DNA from: Tolypeutes matacus
Taxonomy: Eukaryota > Chordata > Mammalia > Cingulata > Chlamyphoridae
DNA length: 64,000 nt
Assembly: GCA_026826555.1 (NCBI GenBank)
Contig: JAKSZT010054304.1
Span: 34,961,424 to 35,025,423, forward strand
Reading direction: 5' to 3'
This document shows positions 23,266-35,904 of the stretch, piece by piece (the first letter of the stretch is position 1; each line of letters opens with the position of its first letter). Below the pieces are notes generated by a model. The model saw only the letters and a list, made by a program, of their open reading frames with translations. It searched no databases and was not told where the DNA came from. A program made the position numbers and the translations under genes.

Positions 23266-23368
23266 GGATTTTTTTTTTTTTTTTTTTACCGGGAGGTACC
23301 GGAGATCGAACCCTGGTCTCTCCATATGGTAGACGGACGCCGAACCTCTTGAGCCACATCCGTTTCCC
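23266..23368 (-). mobile_element. Monomeric DAS-SINE with perfect 13-bp TSD
   Basis: Poly(T) at 23270-23287 is followed by the complement of a tRNA-Ala-like head: 'gagatcgaaccctgg' (complement of the B box) and 'gagccacatccg' (complement of the A-box end). Identical copies of TGATTCATATCTT flank it at 23253-23265 and 23369-23381. The 105-codon antisense frame across it is spurious. Confidence 0.92.
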
Positions 23369-23381
23369 TGATTCATATCTT

Positions 23382-24120
23382 ATATTATCCTCCTCAAGCT
23401 GACAAAGCAAAGGGATTTATAGTCACAGCTGCCATTCCTTTATTTCGGTGTTTATTCTTCTCTCTTTTTTCAAATATAAGTACTCACACACATTTTTTTT
23501 TTATCATTTATCTTGAAAGGTGAAACTGATAGGGCCACATTTTCCTGTACTTAGAATATACATGGGATTTTCCAAATGGAATTTGGAAATATGCAACCAT
23601 TACAAGTTTTATATTTCCCAATATCATCCTGTAAGGGGAATTAAGTTATGAACCTTTAGGCTGTAGGAATCATGGCTTATACGTCTTTGTTCCTATTCTC
23701 AGAGTGTTTCAGAAGACACTCTGAATATATGTTGTTGATAGCGATAATGTTGATGAACTAAAGGGAAACTGATTGCCTTAATAAATATTTAACTCAAATT
23801 ATTTCTCATTATTCAACATGTTATGTTTTGGTATATTCTAAAAGAACTTACCTTCCTTAACATGCACATGCAGATATGTCTAAAACAAAGTATATGTGTG
23901 ATGTCATGCTTCATTACAGGTTTTTTTCATACAATGATATAAAGCAGCTTGTGTATGCTTATTTCTTATTAAAGTTTTTATTTTTAAAACTTTGTTTTAG
24001 TGTAATTTCCACAAAAGCATAATGGCTTGTGGTTTTGACTGATAGATAGACATTATGACTTTCCATTTTTATTAGTTGGGAAAATTAGGCAGTGAGTAGC
24101 AGAACACCAGAATTAACAGT
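23382..24120. other. No gene seen
   Basis: AT-rich sequence with T runs; no recognised family. Confidence 0.5.
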
Positions 24121-24124
24121 GCTT

Positions 24125-24330
24125 AAATAATTTTTTAAAAAATATTTAATTGTTCAACGGAATAAGAAGTCTGGAAGTAGGTGGTTCTAGTAGAGCAGTT
24201 CCATGACTTCCTTCTGTGCTGCCGTCGCTGACGCATTGGCTTTTTGTTCTCAGGCTTGATGCTTCGTTGTTGCAAGCAATAGTTGCAGCTCTACAACATT
24301 CACTTATGACCGTGTTCAAAGGCTGGCAGA
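24125..24330 (-). repeat. Possible old interspersed repeat, family not resolved
   Basis: Phrases such as 'agtctggaagtaggtggttc', 'ccttctgtgctgcc' and 'cgcattggctttttgttctc' resemble a common mid-repetitive mammalian element that I cannot name with confidence. Strand is a guess. Confidence 0.3.
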
Positions 24331-24569
24331 AACTTTTGAGTTAGAATGGTAAAAGAACTCTCTCAAATGTCTCTGATTTGATCAGGAAGAAAATTATTTC
24401 CCAAATGTTATTCAGCAGATTGCCCTTCCTCTTTGCAGAACAGTCACATCACATGCTTGACTTTACCGTTTCTGAGAAGGCTGGCTGTTCAGTTTTACTG
24501 ACCCCATTAGACTGCGTGTCAAATATCCCATTAACTCTTGCCTTCACATTCATGAAAAGTTTTTAGAAA

Positions 24570-27460
24570 AATGAGATTGTGATGAAAAGTCACATTGTAA
24601 ATATTGAGAGATGTTTGATCAGTTTTAGTATTCCTGTGTTTAGGTTTTAGTTTTTGTGGAAAGTGTGACTATGTAATTATTATATGAGTTGAACTTGACT
24701 TAGACATGTCTGTATCATGATGCTAAACCAAACCAAATCATATCATTTCAATAAGGTAATATGTTTTGCTTATGATTTAATCTAATGATACAAAATACTT
24801 TAATAATTGGCACCAATGCTAGGACATAATTATCTTTAAAATCTTTAATGAAAATTTTCACTTGTCATTTTAACATTTTTATGTTTTAAAAGGTGGCTTA
24901 AATTTTTTTCCTATAGTTTTCAAATGTATGTCATTTTTTTTTTCTATTTTCTTTTTTGATTTTATGCTCTTGTATTGAGAGGTATTGAGAGTAGAAATGA
25001 GAAGGGGTACCTTAATGAAGCTAGGTATAGGGGAAGAAAAGATTCCTGAAAAATTTCTAGCAAGGAGTCTTCTTGCTGAGTCTTGGCCAAAAAATGGGGT
25101 TGTTATTGTAGTTACCTGGAAATAGGTAACTATCTCCTCAAAATTATGTACCAGAACCTTAAATTAGTCCAGTGAAATTTATAGACAGCAACAGAGCAGA
25201 TACTGAGTAGTGGATGCCAGAATAAGAAAGCTGGGCAGTGGCCTACATAGGACATGATGGGTAGCAAGTAACAATCTGGGCAAGTAAGAATCTGGGTAGG
25301 TATGACAAAGTTACAATGCTCATGTAAAAGTGAACTCTAGAAGTCATTTTAGGATCTAAAAGACAGTTATGTAACCGAAGACAGATCAGGAGCCAAAATA
25401 GAGAGGTAGATAAGGAAACTGAGTGATGATACCAGATTTCCAAATAATGCCAGTATAAATCTGATGCAAAGACTGTGGGCAGATGAGAAAACTGATAGCT
25501 ACAGCTCAGTCTCTGAGTAGATACTCATATCTGGAGGATTTAAAGGATAGGTTTTGTGAACAAATGGGAACTGAAGTGAAATCTTAGGAAATTCAAAAGC
25601 AAAATAACATTGTCATGAAAGAAGATCTATGGATGGAGCTTCCTTTCCTTGACATTTGTGTGTCTTTGCTTTCAGCTCCTAATTCTTTTCTGGTATCAGA
25701 AACAGAAACAAAATGGAAAGGTGAAGTGAAGGAGGAAACACTTCAAGAAGTAGAGTGCTACTTTTCTGAATAAAATTCTGGAGTATCATTTTCCTCAATT
25801 TAAGAAGACGAGAATTCACTCTCACAGGGTATTTGACAAATAGGTAATTCTATTGATCTCCTTATCAAATAATTGTAGCTCACAGGATTAAGTAGCAATA
25901 ATAAAATAGAAATAAAAAGAATATAGTACATGGAACTGTAAATTAGATTGTCCTATTAAGGAAATGTTATGTCCCTTATTATACAAGAATTAGGTGCTTA
26001 GTCTAGGCCTGATAATTGGCTACAAACTTGGTGAAATAAAGAAAGATCCTATGGCTTCTGTTATGAGGAAGCTTACTAGTAGGGGAGATAAATTCAACTG
26101 ATGGCTCTGCACTGACCTGTTGTATTACAATGGACAAGTCCTGACTTCTCTGAGACTCAGTTTCCTCATGTGTACACCTCACTCTGCAAGGTTCCATTCA
26201 GATTGTAAATTACGTTATCTTGAAGGCAAGGTGGTGTATGAAAAACGATACTCATCTCCCAGAAGACATCTTTGACTGAAGTATGATTAACAAGAAGAAG
26301 CTGAGAATTCTGATAGCCAGAAGGAGGAGCAGAGAGCAGGATTGAAGATGCAAAATTTAAGAAGGCAGATTGTTTCAGTGTTAGAAAAATGTTAAATAAC
26401 ATATAGATAAGCCTTCAAAAATGGAATTCTGATAAATAAATTACAGGGTAATTTTATGAGAAATAAAAGATGGGGGCATTTGATGAAATTGATTTAAAAG
26501 AATGTGTAGTTTCTCTGAAGAATCCTGATAAATAATGAATATAACCAAAATTTGAATGGAGAGAGTGCAGATGGATAATATTGTGTTCTAATATATATTT
26601 TAAGAATGACATCATAAGGATAAGGCTAAATCCCCAAATGGGAAAAGGCTTACAAAAATGTTAAATCAATAAAATGGATTTTCAAAGTTTTCTGCCAAGC
26701 AAAGAGAAGAATAAGGAAGAATAAGGTCGATGCCTTGAGATCAATGACATCATGTGAACAATTGACAATGAGGAAGCCCAACTGCTAAACTCATATATTG
26801 CTTCAGTTCTCTTTGTTGTGGAGACTGATTGTCATATTGTTAAGGCCAGGAATGCTGTTGTTAAGAGTAAAATAATGCCTGAAATAGTTGAAGAGAGTCT
26901 GAGGACTCAGTGGTATTTTACGTGGGTTCTTTCTTATAACTGGGTTATATATATATATTTTACGTGGGTTCTTTCTTATAACTTATAACTTTCTTATAAC
27001 TTATATCATGAAGCACTCAGAGAAACCGGAGGTGAAATTGGAGGGCTGCTATCAGTTATTTTAGTGGAATAGTAGTAAGTAAAAGGGCTTGCAAATTAGG
27101 GATAGGCCAAAATTTTTACTGAAACAATAGATATATAAACTTTCCATAGAGACTGGGTGAAATACAGGATTATTAAAGATTAATTGTGGATTTTCAAAAA
27201 AAGGCGTATAGACTTCCTTGGCAATCTGAGTCCAAAAAAAACATTTCCCTTCCTTTAAATATCTTAGTACAGTAATAAGATGAATATATTAAAAGAAGAG
27301 ACTCAATGTCATTGCTGGATCCTAATGAAGGGTGTCATCCACATGCAAGAAAATTTGGGAAATTCTTCAATATGCAGTGTAAGAGGGTTTGGATTGAGGG
27401 AGATACCAAACATGCATAATTTACAACAGGTAGAGGGAAATTTCTCCTCGAGGTACACCC
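24570..27460. other. No gene seen; unique DNA
   Basis: No coding region or clear repeat apart from the 42-bp local duplication at 26914-26984. Small frames at 25243-26402 on the minus strand have no motifs. Confidence 0.5.
26914..26984. repeat. Local 42-bp-period tandem duplication
   Basis: TATTTTACGTGGGTTCTTTC starts at 26914 and again at 26956, separated by a TA-rich linker. The second copy is followed by two shorter reiterations of 'ttataactttc'-type sequence. Confidence 0.85.
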
Positions 27461-27474
27461 CAGAATAAGCCTAA

Positions 27475-28005
27475 TAACTCTCCCTGGATAAGAGAAGCAG
27501 GGAATGTGTAAGGGGGCAGACATTTGGGCAATTGTCCTTAGGATAATGGAGCCCACCCAGGTAGGTAACTGTCCTTGGCTAAGGAAAGTGGGGCACTACA
27601 AATTAGCTAAATGAGCAGAACAAGTTTATATGTAATAAAGTGCCTGACAATTTTTGATATTCCACCACTGATAGTTTATTAGCCCCACCCCTCCTTTTTC
27701 CCTTCTGCCCTACATTTGGACAAGCTGATAAGAAAGCCTGGGTGCTCTCTCCTTTGGTGGCACTTGTGGAAGATTCAAACCACACAAGCCCCTGCCTGTG
27801 CTCAGAAATACTCACCTCATTACCACCCCTTAACCACAATAAAACACCAAACCTATCTCCTTTCCTTCTTCTCTCAAGCCATTTTTGTACCATCTATGGC
27901 AGCCTGCCCTGCTCTTTCCAGAAAGCCTCATTATATGAATAATAAATCTTTTCATATTATAGTGTGTATGACATCATCAGCATTGACAAGTGGACCAGAT
28001 TTGGG
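27475..28005 (+). mobile_element. Probable solo LTR of an ERV1-like endogenous retrovirus
   Basis: The block contains a U3-like pyrimidine-rich part. Then come 'gcccctgcctgtgctcagaa', 'accccttaaccacaataaaa', 'agcctgccctgctctttcca' and an AATAAATCTTTTC polyadenylation segment near 27939. It ends near 'ttgacaagtggacca', reminiscent of an LTR end next to a primer-binding region. I see no gag, pol or env sequence. The frames at 27603-28075 on both strands are by-products. Borders are approximate. Confidence 0.45.
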
Positions 28006-28434
28006 TGAGGGTCTGTTGTGTTTCTGCAGAGGGGTCACACATATAGATAGGGGTCCAGTGCTCCAGCTAAATTAGGAAGCAACAAACAAACTAATTTGCT
28101 TGAAGATTAAGTGTCTTCAGCTTTAGCTACTTCCACAGACTACTGAATCTTCAGAAAGGCAAGTTTAAGCTTCCCTAATCTAAAATTTTCCCCTTTCCTT
28201 TGGTCTGGACCTGAAATATTTGATCTGAAACCACTTACTATTCTTTTTCATGAGTCAAAAAAGCATCAATCTGTGAGATAGCAATGAGAAAAAATCCTGG
28301 TTGTATAAAAATATTGAGCAATTAAAAATATTGAGATATTTTAAGAAACAAGTTTGCTTCTTTTTTTATGGGAGTAGAGAAGAAGACGCAGTGGCAGCTT
28401 CAGTTATATGGATATAGGTGATGGGACGTTTTGT

Positions 28435-28775
28435 TTACTATTTATTTATTATTTATTGTATTTAACTTTTTAGTTCAGGAAATTCTAAATGTAAAAAGTA
28501 GAGCTCACAGTATAATGAACCCCTATTTACTCATCTTCTGGCTTTAACACTTATCAACCCATGGCTGATCTTACTCCTGTACCTGCATACACCCGCTCCT
28601 CAGAATCTTTTTAAGAAACAAATTTATTGAGAGATAATTCACATACTATACAATTCACCCATTTAAAGTGTACAATTCAATGATTTTAGCATATTCATAG
28701 ATATGTGCAACCATCACCACAATCTAATTTTGGAACACGTTTGTCAGCATTATTTTTTTCTCTCAGCTTTGACAA
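28435..28775 (-). mobile_element. Antisense L1M 3'UTR fragment
   Basis: On the + strand it reads the familiar complement of an old L1 3'UTR: 'agtataatgaacccctattt', 'acttatcaacccatggctga', then 'aaatttattgagagataatt', 'cacatactatacaattcacc', 'aaagtgtacaattcaatgat' and 'gtgcaaccatcaccacaatc'. Confidence 0.8.
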
Positions 28776-29130
28776 AAAATTAAATTTATATTCTGGATCA
28801 TTCACATAAACTAACTGGAAACTAGGAAAGGTCAATACCAAACCTGATTTCCCCCTTTAGTTGCTATCTTTTTCCTTTACTCTGCTATGATCTTTAGCAA
28901 CAGTAAGTACTTATTCTGGGTACCTTTTCCAGATATAAGTGCTGTAGAACCAATGATGGCTTGTTTTCTAAACTTATGGGATGCTGGGTCAGTGCTGTGA
29001 TCATTAAGGAGTAAGCATGGCATTGAAATACCGCAATTTGGCACGCCCTAAAGTAACTACACCATTTCAGTGTGAGGCAACCCAGGCTGCAGCTACTAAA
29101 AAACTCAGACTCTACCTGGTATCAAATGTT
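28776..29130. other. No gene seen
   Basis: Unique sequence; nothing recognised. Confidence 0.5.
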
Positions 29131-29134
29131 TGAC

Positions 29135-29302
29135 CAAGTGTGCTATCATCAATTGTAACAAATGTTCCAGACCATTGCAAGGTGTTGGTGGTGGGGTGAT
29201 GTATGGGAATACTGTAATTGCATGATTGTTCTATAAACTCAAAACTTCTCTAATAACAAGAATAAATAAATAAAAACAACTCCCCCCTCCAAAAAAAAAA
29301 TT
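29135..29302 (+). mobile_element. Short 5'-truncated L1 3' end
   Basis: 'caattgtaacaaatgttcca', 'cattgcaaggtgttggtggt', 'ggggtgatgtatggg' and a terminal 'aataaataaataaaaac' plus a short poly(A) at 29292-29301. The first blocks match the 3'UTR modules of the two deleted L1 copies, so it is a related subfamily. Confidence 0.75.
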
Positions 29303-29304
29303 CA

Positions 29305-31750
29305 ATCACGAGTGAGCGGAAGGGGAATACTGGCAACAAATTTTGAAGTTTATTTAAATTTTAATGTAGTTATCCTATTCCTGCCTCATCATTGTGTGTT
29401 CAGTGTGTGTGGGCAGCAGTTAATCTGTCACTTAGTTCACAAGTCTTTGATTTTGGAGAAACAAAACTCTAGGAGGTAACACAAGGAGCCTCATCTATAC
29501 CTGATCCTAAGTGCTCAACCTCAGGCTTCAACCTGATGTTGAAATGGCACTAGACTTGGGCTCTTGGGAGTTGATGAATGTGTTTTGCAAGCTGGGAGAA
29601 TGCAATTTGTGGCTCCAAATCAGAATGTGGCAGGCTAATATAACTGGATATTCTTTGATATTCCTCTTATTAAGATGTGGGATATCTTCCCTTGAGTTAG
29701 GCTGGGCTATGATCGTCTTGGCAAATAATGCATGGCAGAACAGAAAATGCCGGTTCCGGGCTGGAAAGTTTTGCTTCTTTCCTTTTAGAATCCTAGGCTG
29801 CCATGTACAAAGCTCAACTATTTTCCAGAAAGACTCCATGGAGAGAGTGAAGAAACCAGCTGAGCCCCATCTCCCAGCCATTTTATCCAGCCAATACAGC
29901 AGTCCTGGAGGATGCGTAGGAAGGGAGGAGCAGAACGATGACTATAGAGGATGGCTTATCTTCTCCATGACTCCACCATAGCCATGTCCCTGTTTGATCA
30001 AAGATGCAATGGTGAAACCTGATTGTGTTAAGAAAATAAGCAAGAATAATACTGATAATATTCATATTCTTAATTATTTGAGGAGAGATTTCCTTTTAAC
30101 CCCCCTGCCTTTTCTTAACCTGTCATTCTAATTGGAAAGTTTGGGGGAGGAACTGTGTTTGCCTCCAGCCCCTTCCACTTCTCTTCATTTTCTATAACAG
30201 CTGCCAGTGGGAATTTGTCTGTGCCTCTATGTCATAAATGGGGAAGCCTGAATTTGCTCATCTGATTGAGAATTCTAATTCTGGGGTCTGTGTTGAAGCC
30301 TATTGCTGACATGAGCCACATCATATGCTTCAACTTTCATTAGTCAGAAAGCTGATATTTTGATCTCTAACTGCTGGTTCTTTGTGTTTCTTTCACTTGA
30401 GTCTAAACTCAGATAGGGAAAAGAGGGATTATTTATCAGCCCCTGCAAGCTCAAATATCTAGATACTTTTGCCAGGGTCTACCTGCTTAAGTACTAAAGT
30501 ATAAATAAATATAAAAATATAGAATAAATATAGAAAGTATAAAGTGTGGCTCCAATAGAACTAATGTGATTTTAGATTCCATTAGTAGAAGTAGATCCTG
30601 TAGAAAATGTTCTTTGTGCTGGTTAGTTCACAGAACAACTTTTGCTAAACTTACATATGATTTACTCTAAGAAGTGATTGATTAAATTGAAACAGGTTTA
30701 AAAGAAAGTGACTTGTATTATGACAAGATATAAACTTTTACCACTGAAGAATATTTGCAGATATGAGAGATCCTTAGCTTTGAGAAGGTCAGACTCATGG
30801 GTTTATAAGAATTTTCTTCTGATATTGCAGGTTTGTCATGTGGAAGAATAAGCCTCATTTATACATTCTGAGGACAAAAGTAGGACTGTATTTTCAAGTT
30901 TCAAGGTAGCAAATTTGGCTCAAATCTATCATTTTACCATCAAATGAGGAGGATGTCCTGGGGAGCTGATGAAAACTTCCAGAGCTTTTGAACATTGTTC
31001 AAGCAACTGTAATATTTTAGAGGATGTTCAAGGGCCAGAGAGCAACTAGGAAATTTCTAAAATCTCTTCAAACTCTGAGCTTTCTAATCTCTTACTTCTA
31101 AGATTTAGATTTTGTGATACAGCCTAGAGTGCTTTGGAAAGATAGGCATAGCACATATCAAGATAGTGGGTGTTTCTAATGGAAGTCTACGGAACTGCCC
31201 AAAAGAGAGGCCTCACCTTGGGACATTACCTTGACATCCACCTGATTCTAACTAAGCCTAGCTCTGCAGAAGCACAAACACGATTTTATCAGTCTGCCAG
31301 TGTTTATCGGCCTCAGGAAATTTACACACTTTAAAGAAGTTTACATGAGACTAACATATGAAAACTGAATGCCAATTTATCTTTTATAAAGAGAAATAAA
31401 CCTACTAATGGAATATATATTCAATTCCTCTGGCCAACACATATCCCTGTGTGCACATTATATTGGAAGCTAAATTAAAATCCAAATATTGTTTGGTGAT
31501 CATGGAGTCAGAACAAACTGAGATAACTCTGGGAATTTAATGTTTGATGTTATCAAGCCACCAGAGCTTGATACATCCTCTCTGCACTAGTGATATAAAC
31601 TGCCACCTGGATATAGCAGGTCTCCCTGTATCAGTACATTTTCTCTCTTTGTCCCAGTTTAGCCAGAACTGCCTGTGCTTCTCAGTCAGCTACTCCTTTT
31701 CCTAGGCTTCCTGGAAATAAGCAGCTGTCTTTAACTCTACTAAGTAGGTA
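29305..31750. other. No gene seen; unique DNA
   Basis: The longest frames (29511-29981 on +, 29528-29881 on -) overlap each other in opposite strands, lack motifs and have no splice-site or promoter context that I can defend. Treated as chance. Confidence 0.5.
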
Positions 31751-31759
31751 GGAATATAA

Positions 31760-31950
31760 GACACTTGTGTTCTAATTCATGTTCTAACATTTACCAGTGA
31801 AATTTTGGGGGCAAGTGGTTTAACCGTAAGCAACTGTTATCCCATCTGTCAGTATTGTAATGATTGAATGAGTATGTATAAGAGAGCTTTGCATAATGTC
31901 CTGCACACATTTAGCACTCAATAAATATTACTAATTATTATTATAAATGT
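31760..31950 (+). mobile_element. MIR fragment
   Basis: 'aacatttaccagtgaaattt' with 'ttatcccatctgtcag', 'ttgtaatgattgaatgagta' and 'gcacacatttagcactcaat' ending in 'aaatattactaattattatt' corresponds to the 3' two thirds of a MIR. Confidence 0.6.
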
Positions 31951-32338
31951 TATTATTTTTATTATTATTTCAGCCATATTAATTTTAATTATTTTTGTTC
32001 TGGGAGACAATGGATTTTTAGTTATTTTGCAAAAAGTATTTTGGTCAGTTTTTTGTTTGACATTTGATTGTAATTTCATGTTATAAAGATATTATCTTTA
32101 TTTTCATATTAATAGAGATAGTTTAATGTTCTTTGCTCTCCCTCACATATATGAACATCAATATTAAGTATACAGATAGTCAGAGAAAGAGAAATTGTAA
32201 CTGTAGGCTATGATTAGTCAAGGGAAATTTCAAGATCAAACAGATGTTAAATTTATGGCAGAATTGGAAAATATCAAAGAAGCCATTTAAAGTGCAATGA
32301 ACATGTTTTAAGAAAAGCATTTTGAACAGATCTTTTTA

Positions 32339-33810
32339 AGATTTTTTTTTTAAAAGAAGTTTTAGACTATGTAAATGTTATACTGAAAATACAGGGGATT
32401 GTCATATACCTCACCCCCCTACTTTTCACCTTTAACATCTTTCATAGTGTGGTACATTTGTTACAATTGTTGAACACACATTGAAGCATTACTACTAACC
32501 ATGGTCTACAGTTTACATTATGGTTACACTTTGTACCACACAATTTTATACGTTTTGATGAAATGTATAATGGTCTGTATCTATCAATACAATGTCATGC
32601 AGGACAATTCCAATGTCCTGAAAATGCCCCTATTCTTCTTTCTTCCTCCCCTCAGAATCTCTGTTGACTACTGCCTTTATATCATTGTTACAAATTCTTC
32701 CATTACTAGAATAATAATAAGTCTACGTTAGTCCATAGTTGCATTTCCCCCTTATGTTTGTTCCTTCTTCAATCTTGAGGATTTTGGGATGCTGATGCCC
32801 ACTCTGCTTCTGATTGAGAGGGGGTTTAGATCCCCTGGGCCAGATGGATGGAACTGTCTTGCTTGCAGTTGTAGATACTTTCTGTTTTGGGGATGAGCAT
32901 TTTCCATCATCATCCATTTTTAATTGTCCTGGGTGAATCCGATGATTTGGAGGGTAGATGTTGGTTGAAACTCTGCTGAGATTCAAGACTCAACCAGTGT
33001 ATGAAGAGTTAGAAGATTTAAATCTCTAGGACCATATTTAATGGGTATAGTGTTAATTATAGGTTCAAATAAAAGGGCAGGAGAACTATGTGTAGAAAAA
33101 TTATGAGTCCAACACTGTTACATTGGGAGAATAGGTTATCATATATTCCAAGGTAAGGCCTACTGACAGGGTGCTGAATTCCTGGGGTTATTCACCTTGC
33201 CTGCCTATAGTGTTCAGATGTCCGCAGAGCCCTCAGGAGACTCCTACTTGAGGCACTGTTTACTGTGGCAGTCGTTGAGGTCCTCCTAAGAAGTACATAA
33301 GCGTAATGTCAGGCTCCTGACTCCCTTGGAAATCTTTTAGACATAAAAACTCATTTGTATTTAATATTTTCCTGTTTTGACAAGGTCTTTTTCCAAATGC
33401 ATTACTAGTTGGCTGTTGGTAATAACCCCTCAGTGTCAGGGAAGCTCATCCCTAGAAGTCATGTCCCATACCGGAAGGGAAGATAGTGTGTTTATATGCT
33501 GAGCTTGGCTTAGAGAAAGACCACATTTGAGCAACAAGGAGGCTTTCAGGAAGTAACTCTTAGGCAATACATAATACTAGGCTAACTTTCAATTTCAAAA
33601 GAACAAGGTTCATAAGTATGAGCATCAACATCAAGGGCCTGGCATATTGGTCTGTCTTCCTTCGCTAGGTACTGTCCATGTACTCTAGGGATTCTTGTCA
33701 CTCTATTGAGAATATAGCAGGACTTCTCAGGATGAGAATTCAATATTCTTTTGGTTATTGCATGGGTCTCCATCCACCAAGACAACACCCATGACCACTT
33801 GAACACACCT
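32339..33810 (-). mobile_element. Long L1-3'-end-type repeat, unit A
   Basis: Starts with a poly(T) at 32342-32351 (a poly(A) tail on the minus strand) and then the antisense terminal block 'tagtgtggtacatttgttac', 'ctaaccatggtctacagttt', 'acaatgtcatgcaggacaat'. About 1.1 kb more follows, shared phrase by phrase with 33811-35300: 'gatgctgatgcccactctgc', 'aggttcaaataaaaggg', 'gtcatgtcccata', 'ttggcttagagaaag', 'tcaatattcttttggttatt'. On the sense strand it is a long non-coding L1-like 3' region; no ORF2 sequence was recognised. The 83-codon and similar frames are by-products. Confidence 0.7.
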
Positions 33811-35300
33811 CCCAACTTTCCCCACATTAACAACTTCTTTCATTAGTGTGGTACATTCATTTCAATTGATGAATACACTTTGGAGCATTGCCACTAGGAA
33901 TGGATTATTGTTTACATTGTAGTTTACACTCTCTCCCACCCAATTCTGTAGGTTATGGCAGGATATATAATGGCCTATATCTGTCATTGCAATGTCATTC
34001 AGGACAATTCCAAGACTCCAAAGTGCTCCCATATTACACCTCTTTTTCTCTCTCCCTGCCTTCAGCACCTCCAGTGGCCACTGTCTCCACATCAATGATA
34101 GAATTTCTTCCATTGCTAGAGTCACATAAGTCTATAGTAGAATATCAGTAAGTCCACTCTAGTCCCTATTTTATTCACCGATCCTGAGGATTCTGGGATG
34201 GTGATGCCCACTCCACCTCTAATTGAGAGAGGGCTTCGATTCTGTATGGCTGATGGTTGGGACTCTCTTGCTTGTGGTTGTAGATACTCTTGGTTCCTTG
34301 GTATTATGGATTGTCCATCCTCACCTCCTTGTTAGTTGTCCTGGATGAGTTCAATGAACTGGAGAGTAGGTGTTGCAACTCTGCTGAGGCTCAGGGCCCA
34401 GCTGGTACATGGACAGCCCAAAGACTCAAGTCTCTTGGGCATATACCTACCAACTCCAGCACCAACTATAGGTTCAAATAGAAAGGACAGAAGAGGCATG
34501 TGTAGAGAAGTCACAACTGAGTCCAACTCTGTCACACTCGGGAACACAAACTTCAAAGTAGGGCCCGCTGGCAAGGCACCAAACTCTGGAGCTATCTGCC
34601 ATGCCTGTGGGACCTGGGTGTCTCCAGAGCCCTCAAGAGCCCCACTATTTGGGGTAGTATCTACTTTGGCAGTTTATATGATCCTGCTGAGATGTCCATA
34701 AGCTTTACCTCTGGGATAACCTCCTGACTCACTTTGAAGTCTCTTAGCCATATAAATTCATTTGTCTTTACCTTTTCTCCCTTTTATTCAAGGTCTTTTC
34801 CCAGTTGTATTGCTACTTGGTGCTTGGTAGTAATCCCTCAGTGCCAGGGAGGCTCATCCCTGGGAGTCATGTCCCATGCATTTATATGCTGAGTTTGGCT
34901 TAGAGAAAGCCCACATTTGAGCAATATGGAGGCTCTCAGGAGATAACTCTTAGGCACCCTACAATACTAGGCTAATTTGCAATTTCAAGAGTAAAGGTCA
35001 TAAGCATACTCATCAATCTCAAGGGCCTATCAAGGGACCATCCTTCTTTATTATTCATTGCCCCTGTACTCAGGGGATTGTTGCTGTTCCATTAGAGAAT
35101 GTGGCAGAGCTCCCCAGGATGGGAATTCAATACTCTTTTGGTTATTGTGTGGAGCTCTACCCACTGTGACAATGTCCCTTGAACATTTGAACACATTTAT
35201 GTACCTTATATGTATGCACAAGCGAACTTCCTCCCATGTACCCCCCATCACTGACACCCCAAACCAATGATCCTTCCCTGCCACAGTTGTAAACCTTCTG
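33811..35300 (-). mobile_element. Long L1-3'-end-type repeat, unit B, head to tail with A
   Basis: Begins at 'tcccaactttccccacatta' directly where unit A ends, without a poly(T), and repeats the same ~1.45-kb order: 'tagtgtggtacattcatttc' (33847), 'gatggtgatgcccactccac' (34197), 'aggttcaaatagaaaggaca' (34470), 'gtcatgtcccatgcatttat' (34867), 'tcaatactcttttggttatt' (35127). The sense-strand 5' end may extend to about 35555. Every short frame on both strands here, including the 121-codon one, lies in this repeat. Confidence 0.7.
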
Positions 35301-35554
35301 TGGTCCAAAACATCTTCAAAAATGAAGCCAAGAATATCACCAAATACAATTAATAGGAAAATGAAATAATAATGATAGCTTTAAACATAAGAAATAAAAT
35401 ACATAACAATTTAGAAAAACTAAAACTAAATTAAAATGAAAAATTGTGGTATTAAAACAATAGTGAGAAATATTAAAAAACATTTTTTTGACATTTTGCC
35501 TTACATGACTGTAATATCTGTTGTCCTTTTCTTCCATTTCTTCCCCAGTGTCTT

Positions 35555-35900
35555 ACTTTTTTTTTTTTTTTTTGTCTTCAAAGAAATTTTAGGTCACAGT
35601 AAAGACACACACTGAATGTAGAGGACTCCCATAAACCCAACATCCTCCCCCTTTTCCCTCTTCCAATAATAATAACCTTTTTATGTGTGGATGGTACATT
35701 TGTTACAACTGATGTACAAAAATTGAAACATAGCTACTAACCATGGCCAATGGTTTACCTTATGGTTTACATTTTAGACCATATACTTATATAAATTTTT
35801 GCTGAAATTTAACATGGCCTGTATCCAACATTGCAAGATCATGCACAACATTTCCATTGCCCCCTAAATATGCCCTCTTCCATCTATTTTATTCCTCCCT
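35555..35900 (-). mobile_element. L1-3'-end-type repeat, short copy C
   Basis: An 18-T run at 35557-35574 is followed by the same antisense terminal block: 'ttttaggtcacagtaaagac', 'atggtacatttgttacaact', 'ctaaccatggccaatggttt'. It ends near 'atgccctcttccatct'. It is a separate, 5'-truncated copy lying just beyond unit B. Confidence 0.75.
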
Positions 35901-35904
35901 TTTA

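Noticed and set aside
29511..29981. 156-codon open frame
   Set aside because: No motif, an overlapping antisense frame of similar length, and no promoter or splice context that I can support.
34336..34701. 121-codon open frame
   Set aside because: It lies in the long L1-3'-end-type repeat, and the equivalent part of unit A is not open.
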